From Liolophura sinensis (taxonomy: Eukaryota; Mollusca; Polyplacophora; Chitonida; Chitonidae), in NCBI RefSeq assembly GCF_032854445.1, contig NC_088301.1:40723187-40787186 (forward strand): 64,000 nucleotides of DNA, in the 5' to 3' direction. Shown piece after piece: positions 62,601-64,000 of the stretch. Position numbers and translations under genes: made by a program. The notes below the pieces were generated by a model. The model saw nothing but the letters and a program-made list of their open reading frames with translations. It had not been told where the DNA came from and searched no databases. The number at the start of each line of letters is the position of its first letter. Position 1 is the stretch's first letter.

Positions 62601-63760
62601 ATTATTCAAAAGGTACTAATTGTTTCTGTTCAGTGCAGTTATACTTTGTATAGGCTTTATCACAAATATTAAAACGACTCACTGATGTTTTTATCTGCTC
62701 ATAATCTCCAATCACGCGCACCAAATATTGTTCACATTATTTTCTTAATACTGACACACCCTTTGACACAATCACAAAGTCTATCCATTGGTTGAATACT
62801 ACAGCTTTATTTGAACAGTCCATTAATCATTGTAGGTCTCAGTAATAACTTAGCATGCTCCCTATGATCCGTACACCATTTAAGTTCTCAAGCCTCATAT
62901 GTGAATCTCCATAAATCCTCAAAACCTAGCAAAACACAAATTCTTAGCTGCTGCAACAATCGTTAGGACAACATATGTTGTTCATATGGCAACTAAATCA
63001 TGAACAAGGAAGTAATAAAGTGTGACAACTTATCTGCATCAACTACAGTAACACGTCTAATCCAAAAGTTAACAAGATCATCCCCATATTAGATCCCAGT
63101 CACAGCCAGTAAATAAAAAAGTGGTAAGATCAGTTCCAGATTAGATCCCAGTCACAGCCAGTAAATAAAAAAGTGGTAAGATCAGTTCCAGATTAGATGG
63201 CTTTCACACCCAGTACAAAATCTGGTGAAATCTGTAGAAGATTATATCCCTGTTGCACAATGCAAAGGTGTCAAGATCAGCCCCTGATTAGATCTTGTTC
63301 ACAACCAGAATGTTTGTCTTCTGCTTTACCTGCATGGTACATGTAAATATAAGAATATAAAATTGGCTAAACCATTGTTCCCAGGGCAGGCATTCACCCC
63401 TGGCCATTGAGGTGTCAGACAGGTTTCATGTCAGAAGGTTTATCAGGTACATGGTGAGAGACATCATTTCCTCCACCTATAAACCTGACTGCCGTCATTT
63501 AAGTGAAAATTTCTTGGTCAAGGTGTTAAAATAATCAGAAATAGGCCATGCCCTTCACCTGAATGCCTGGAAGTATCATATGATAAAAGTGTGTGCTGTT
63601 TCTGTTTTTCCCAGCCAGGAGAGTGTGGGGGAATTGGAGACATTAAACCTGCACACACCTACCATATTCTTTTCCACCTGAAGGGCTTCCTTTGCAATGT
63701 GGGTGACACAACAGATATCTTCTTTTCTCTGTATGATGCTCAACAGAACACACATATCAG
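48022..63760 (+). CDS. DOCK4: DOCK3/DOCK4-type guanine-nucleotide exchange factor, N-terminal part (gene continues beyond the window)
   Basis: Joined exons 48022-48058, 48834-48938, 51192-51232, 51494-51549, 52987-53083, 53733-53881, 54144-54264 and 63615-63760 are all GT-AG and in phase. They encode the first 250 residues and two bases of the next codon. The SH3 domain covers about residues 9-70 (VGEIFHILE, VWFRG, GVFPAS). The following helical stretch has LHEWCPLWKKLY and RLRRQLLSDTLTHDQVKDVK then DWGNRNLGLEFVPR, which fits DOCK3/4 better than DOCK1/2/5. DOCK3/4 proteins activate Rac and Rap through a C-terminal DHR2 domain, which lies outside this window; in the family the SH3 region contacts ELMO adaptors. 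The start is supported by an in-frame TGA 13 nt upstream and context AAAATGG. Symbol by family; DOCK3 and DOCK4 may be one gene in invertebrates. Confidence 0.9.
48834..48938 (+). CDS. DOCK4: DOCK exon 2 (SH3)
   Basis: Encodes VCNCKAQGSEGLEVRVGEIF and HILEDYHAVDNQPP. The GLxxxVGExxxILE pattern is the DOCK SH3 core. The acceptor is AACAG and the donor GTTTGT (non-consensus after GT). Confidence 0.85.
50020..50150 (+). repeat. Diverged SINE-related sequence in DOCK intron 2
   Basis: GTGGGAAGGTTTGTCAGTAA, TTTCCTCCACTGG and AAGTGAAATATTATTGAGTA follow the SINE body-tail order with heavy divergence. Confidence 0.6.
50465..50695 (+). repeat. Dispersed repeat A, copy 2
   Basis: Partner of 2815-3015 in the same orientation; TCTACACAGAATAATG and GTTGAAGAATT blocks shared. 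Confidence 0.7.
50748..50991 (-). repeat. Near full-length SINE in DOCK intron 2
   Basis: ATTTGATTGGTGATTTACGC, AGCGGCCAGCATTATGATGG, CTGGACTTGAACTCACAGTG and CAGCTGAGCCACAGAGGCCT. It lies 200 bp before exon 3. Confidence 0.9.
51192..51232 (+). CDS. DOCK4: DOCK exon 3 (SH3)
   Basis: A 41-nt exon encoding VWFRGTSLRSKGKM; it corresponds to the G-WYRG of other DOCK SH3 domains. Acceptor TTTTAG, donor GTGGGT. Confidence 0.85.
51494..51549 (+). CDS. DOCK4: DOCK exon 4 (SH3 end)
   Basis: Encodes GVFPASCIAAKKFTVENE plus two bases, the GIFPSSY-like end of the SH3. The acceptor is TTTAAG and the donor GTAAGA. Confidence 0.88.
52987..53083 (+). CDS. DOCK4: DOCK exon 5
   Basis: Encodes KYETVTPSQNATVKEVVYVL and HEWCPLWKKLYL, matching the E-x-VxP...LRDWxxxWKQLY block of DOCK3/4. 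The acceptor is TTGCAG. Confidence 0.92.
53619..53673. repeat. (AT)n microsatellite
   Basis: Perfect AT dinucleotide run of about 55 bp in DOCK intron 5. Confidence 0.97.
53733..53881 (+). CDS. DOCK4: DOCK exon 6
   Basis: Encodes ARDLKLFQDIGKTMLELIRL, RRQLLSDTLTHDQVKDVKQK and IISLIDWGN. LRRQ-LxxxLTHDxxKDVK and DWGN are diagnostic of the DOCK3/4 group. Acceptor CCACAG, donor GTAAGC. Confidence 0.96.
54144..54264 (+). CDS. DOCK4: DOCK exon 7
   Basis: Encodes NLGLEFVPRINQEQVEADAT, SAVKLYRIHAQHTSNIAQGA; matches the LGLDLVPR..ELYRLH region. Acceptor GATCAG, donor GTAAGT, phase 0. Confidence 0.95.
54420..55612. repeat. 49-bp minisatellite in DOCK intron 7
   Basis: About 24 diverged units of AGATCAGTCCCAGATAAGAT then CTCTGTCACACCCAGCACAA and AATGTGATA. 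Units of the same family recur at 60004-60110, 60571-60830 and 63060-63300 in the same intron. Confidence 0.95.
55769..56338. mobile_element. 570-bp MITE with TTAA target-site duplication
   Basis: TTAA flanks both ends (55765-55768 and 56339-56342). The termini AGGAGAAGAAAATTTAAAT and, reversed, AGGGGAAGAAAGCTTAAAA form an imperfect inverted repeat, with a further shared TGAAAAGAG word. TTAA duplications with a purine-G start suggest the Kolobok superfamily; piggyBac elements normally start with C. No transposase. Confidence 0.75.
56640..58135 (-). mobile_element. Dispersed repeat C, copy 2
   Basis: The reverse complement begins ATTAGGCTTCCAAGCTGACT near 58135 and follows copy 1 (42313-44033) through the same block order to about 56870. 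Between 56640 and 56870 there is a second partial copy of an internal block (containing GTGATCCACCTAAAAACTG). Open frames differ between copies. Confidence 0.7.
58136..60003. repeat. Related repeat debris in DOCK intron 7
   Basis: A word AGCTAGGATACTAGCATGGA occurs at about 58159 and, as CGCTAGGATACTAGCATGGA, at about 59979. GACGTCACCTCTGGTT and GACATCACTTCTGGTT recur at about 59080 and 59470. These look like nested or duplicated copies of one family. No coding signal. Confidence 0.5.
60090..60571 (+). repeat. Intragenic tandem duplication, copy 1 (with exon 8a)
   Basis: Matches 63275-63770 in the same order: minisatellite unit, CACAACCAGAATGTGTGTCT, a CGTGGCCAATGAGGT block, TTTCCTCCACCCATAAACCT, AAGGTGTTAAAA, TTTTTCCCAGCCAGGAGAG and the exon. 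The copies are 3185 bp apart. Confidence 0.85.
60430..60571 (+). pseudogene. DOCK exon 8a, duplicated pseudo-exon without donor
   Basis: The open frame reads PGERVGSGDVKHAPIDDALF, HVNDFLCNVGDNRYLLSLYD, TQGITFS after a good TTCCCAG acceptor. Compared with exon 8b (63615-63760) it has at least two indels that shift the reading over GATATCTTCTTT and shift it back, turning DIFFS into RYLLS. Where 8b has ATATCAG then GTCAGT, this copy has TTCTCAG then CACAAAATG, i.e. minisatellite sequence, with no GT. Read-through would meet a stop (GAT TAG) after ten more codons. Loss of constraint and donor both point to a dead duplicate; a truncated isoform is the alternative. Confidence 0.8.
60571..60830. repeat. 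49-bp-family minisatellite block replacing the exon 8a donor
   Basis: Diverged units with AGATTAGATCCCAGTCACAC and CCCAGTACTATAAGAG-like segments start exactly at the 3' end of exon 8a. Confidence 0.8.
60880..61020 (+). repeat. Intron duplication block X, copy 1
   Basis: ACAAAGTCTATC, TACTGCAGCTTT, GAACTGTCCAGTAATCGTTG and GAGAATCTCC match 62775-62920 in order. Confidence 0.7.
61260..61372 (+). repeat. SINE-like tail fragment
   Basis: A GTGGTGTATAACACCAGTCA block followed by (AAAT)n; similar in layout to the SINE tail but diverged. Confidence 0.5.
61650..61950 (-). pseudogene. Unrecognised protein-coding trace
   Basis: An open frame of about 97 codons without a start reads, in part, FTFGTCHLSFLSFHLKETAR, KNEEKYGKNAAHFIRHEFWD and NAVWAEEGLCLHKTVPKSR. 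The amino-acid composition looks like real protein, but I do not recognise the family. It lies antisense in DOCK intron 7, just downstream (minus sense) of another trace at 62210-62549, so both may come from one old gene or element copy. Confidence 0.4.
62210..62549 (-). pseudogene. Unrecognised coding trace, frameshifted
   Basis: Frame 1 reads LDEYIRNLQCDELDDSLKWV, CYNEEKGLHYLRVRPEHPMS after an acceptor-like TTTGCAG. Frame 2 overlaps its end and reads WLPRFDLAQEYLSYLSPRSG. One frameshift would join them. The family is not recognised. Confidence 0.4.
62775..62920 (+). repeat. Intron duplication block X, copy 2
   Basis: Partner of 60880-61020, 1.9 kb away; it lies before the minisatellite units that precede exon 8b. 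Confidence 0.7.
63060..63300. repeat. 49-bp-family minisatellite upstream of exon 8b
   Basis: Units with ATTAGATCCCAGTCACAGCC and AGTGGTAAGATCAGTTCCAG; two neighbouring units near 63110-63190 are almost identical. Confidence 0.88.
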
Positions 63761-63770
63761 GTCAGTTGTC
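63275..63770 (+). repeat. Intragenic tandem duplication, copy 2 (with exon 8b)
   Basis: Partner of 60090-60571. This copy keeps the exon, acceptor and donor. Confidence 0.85.
63615..63760 (+). CDS. DOCK4: DOCK exon 8 (8b, functional copy)
   Basis: Encodes PGECGGIGDIKPAHTYHILF, HLKGFLCNVGDTTDIFFSLY, DAQQNTHI plus two bases. LF-x-K-x-x-xC-NxG-x-x-x-xIFFSLYD matches the start of the DOCK C2/DHR1-side segment (LFVQMKSLMC...VIFSLFD) better than exon 8a. Acceptor TTCCCAG, donor GTCAGT; phase 2, so it continues beyond the window. Confidence 0.9.
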
Positions 63771-64000
63771 TTGTGTTTGTTGGAGTTTTTTATCTTTTTT
63801 TTTTCACTCGGAAAAGATTTAAAACCTTACAGTGTCAAGTAGTTTTTCTTTATGACTTTAATAGTAACTGTGTTTTAATTGTTTAATATTTTTAGCTCAT
63901 GCTTATGCATAGCATCCAGTAATAAGGAAAGCAATGTTACAGTAAGTGTTAGGGTGATGACTTTAAAAACAATGTATATTATTGAGCTGATGCTTTACAA

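Overview
The window is eukaryotic nuclear DNA, most likely from a marine lophotrochozoan and probably a mollusc. That rests on AT-rich sequence, GT-AG spliced genes with kilobase introns, roughly twenty copies of one tRNA-derived SINE of a kind I associate with molluscs, many minisatellites, and short inverted-repeat elements. No species can be named from sequence alone.

Three host genes can be supported. (1) A ZNF277-like C2H2 zinc-finger gene on the minus strand can be assembled as 14 coding exons from 47591 down to 5570. Every junction is GT-AG and phase-consistent, giving 1320 nt and 439 residues with five C2H2 fingers. (2) A DOCK3/DOCK4-type guanine-nucleotide exchange factor starts on the plus strand at 48022. 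Eight N-terminal exons (SH3 domain and the following helical region) lie in the window and the gene runs off the right edge. (3) A two-exon class A GPCR (349 residues) on the plus strand at 18828-22166 is nested antisense inside the 13.8-kb tenth intron of the zinc-finger gene.

The ZNF277 and DOCK start codons are 430 bp apart, head to head, so they probably share a bidirectional promoter. The same two genes are head-to-head neighbours on human 7q31.1, which points to an ancient conserved gene pair.

Region by region: 1-5569 is 3' flank with SINE copies and a decayed retroelement reverse-transcriptase tail. 5570-11637 holds the last four ZNF277 exons among 21-, 46-, 39- and 18-bp tandem repeats. 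11638-25398 is the giant intron with the nested GPCR and 19-, 61- and 49/47-bp arrays. 25399-36482 holds ZNF277 exons 10 to 2. 36483-47557 is intron 1, with a decayed element encoding SWIM-zinc-finger, Ulp1-protease-like and PHD-like segments, several inverted-repeat elements and a foldback palindrome. 47592-48021 is the shared promoter. 48022-64000 is the 5' part of the DOCK gene; its large seventh intron carries a 49-bp minisatellite, a TTAA-flanked MITE, a large dispersed repeat and a tandemly duplicated coding exon. The first exon copy has lost its splice donor to minisatellite sequence and carries compensating indels, so it looks like a pseudo-exon.
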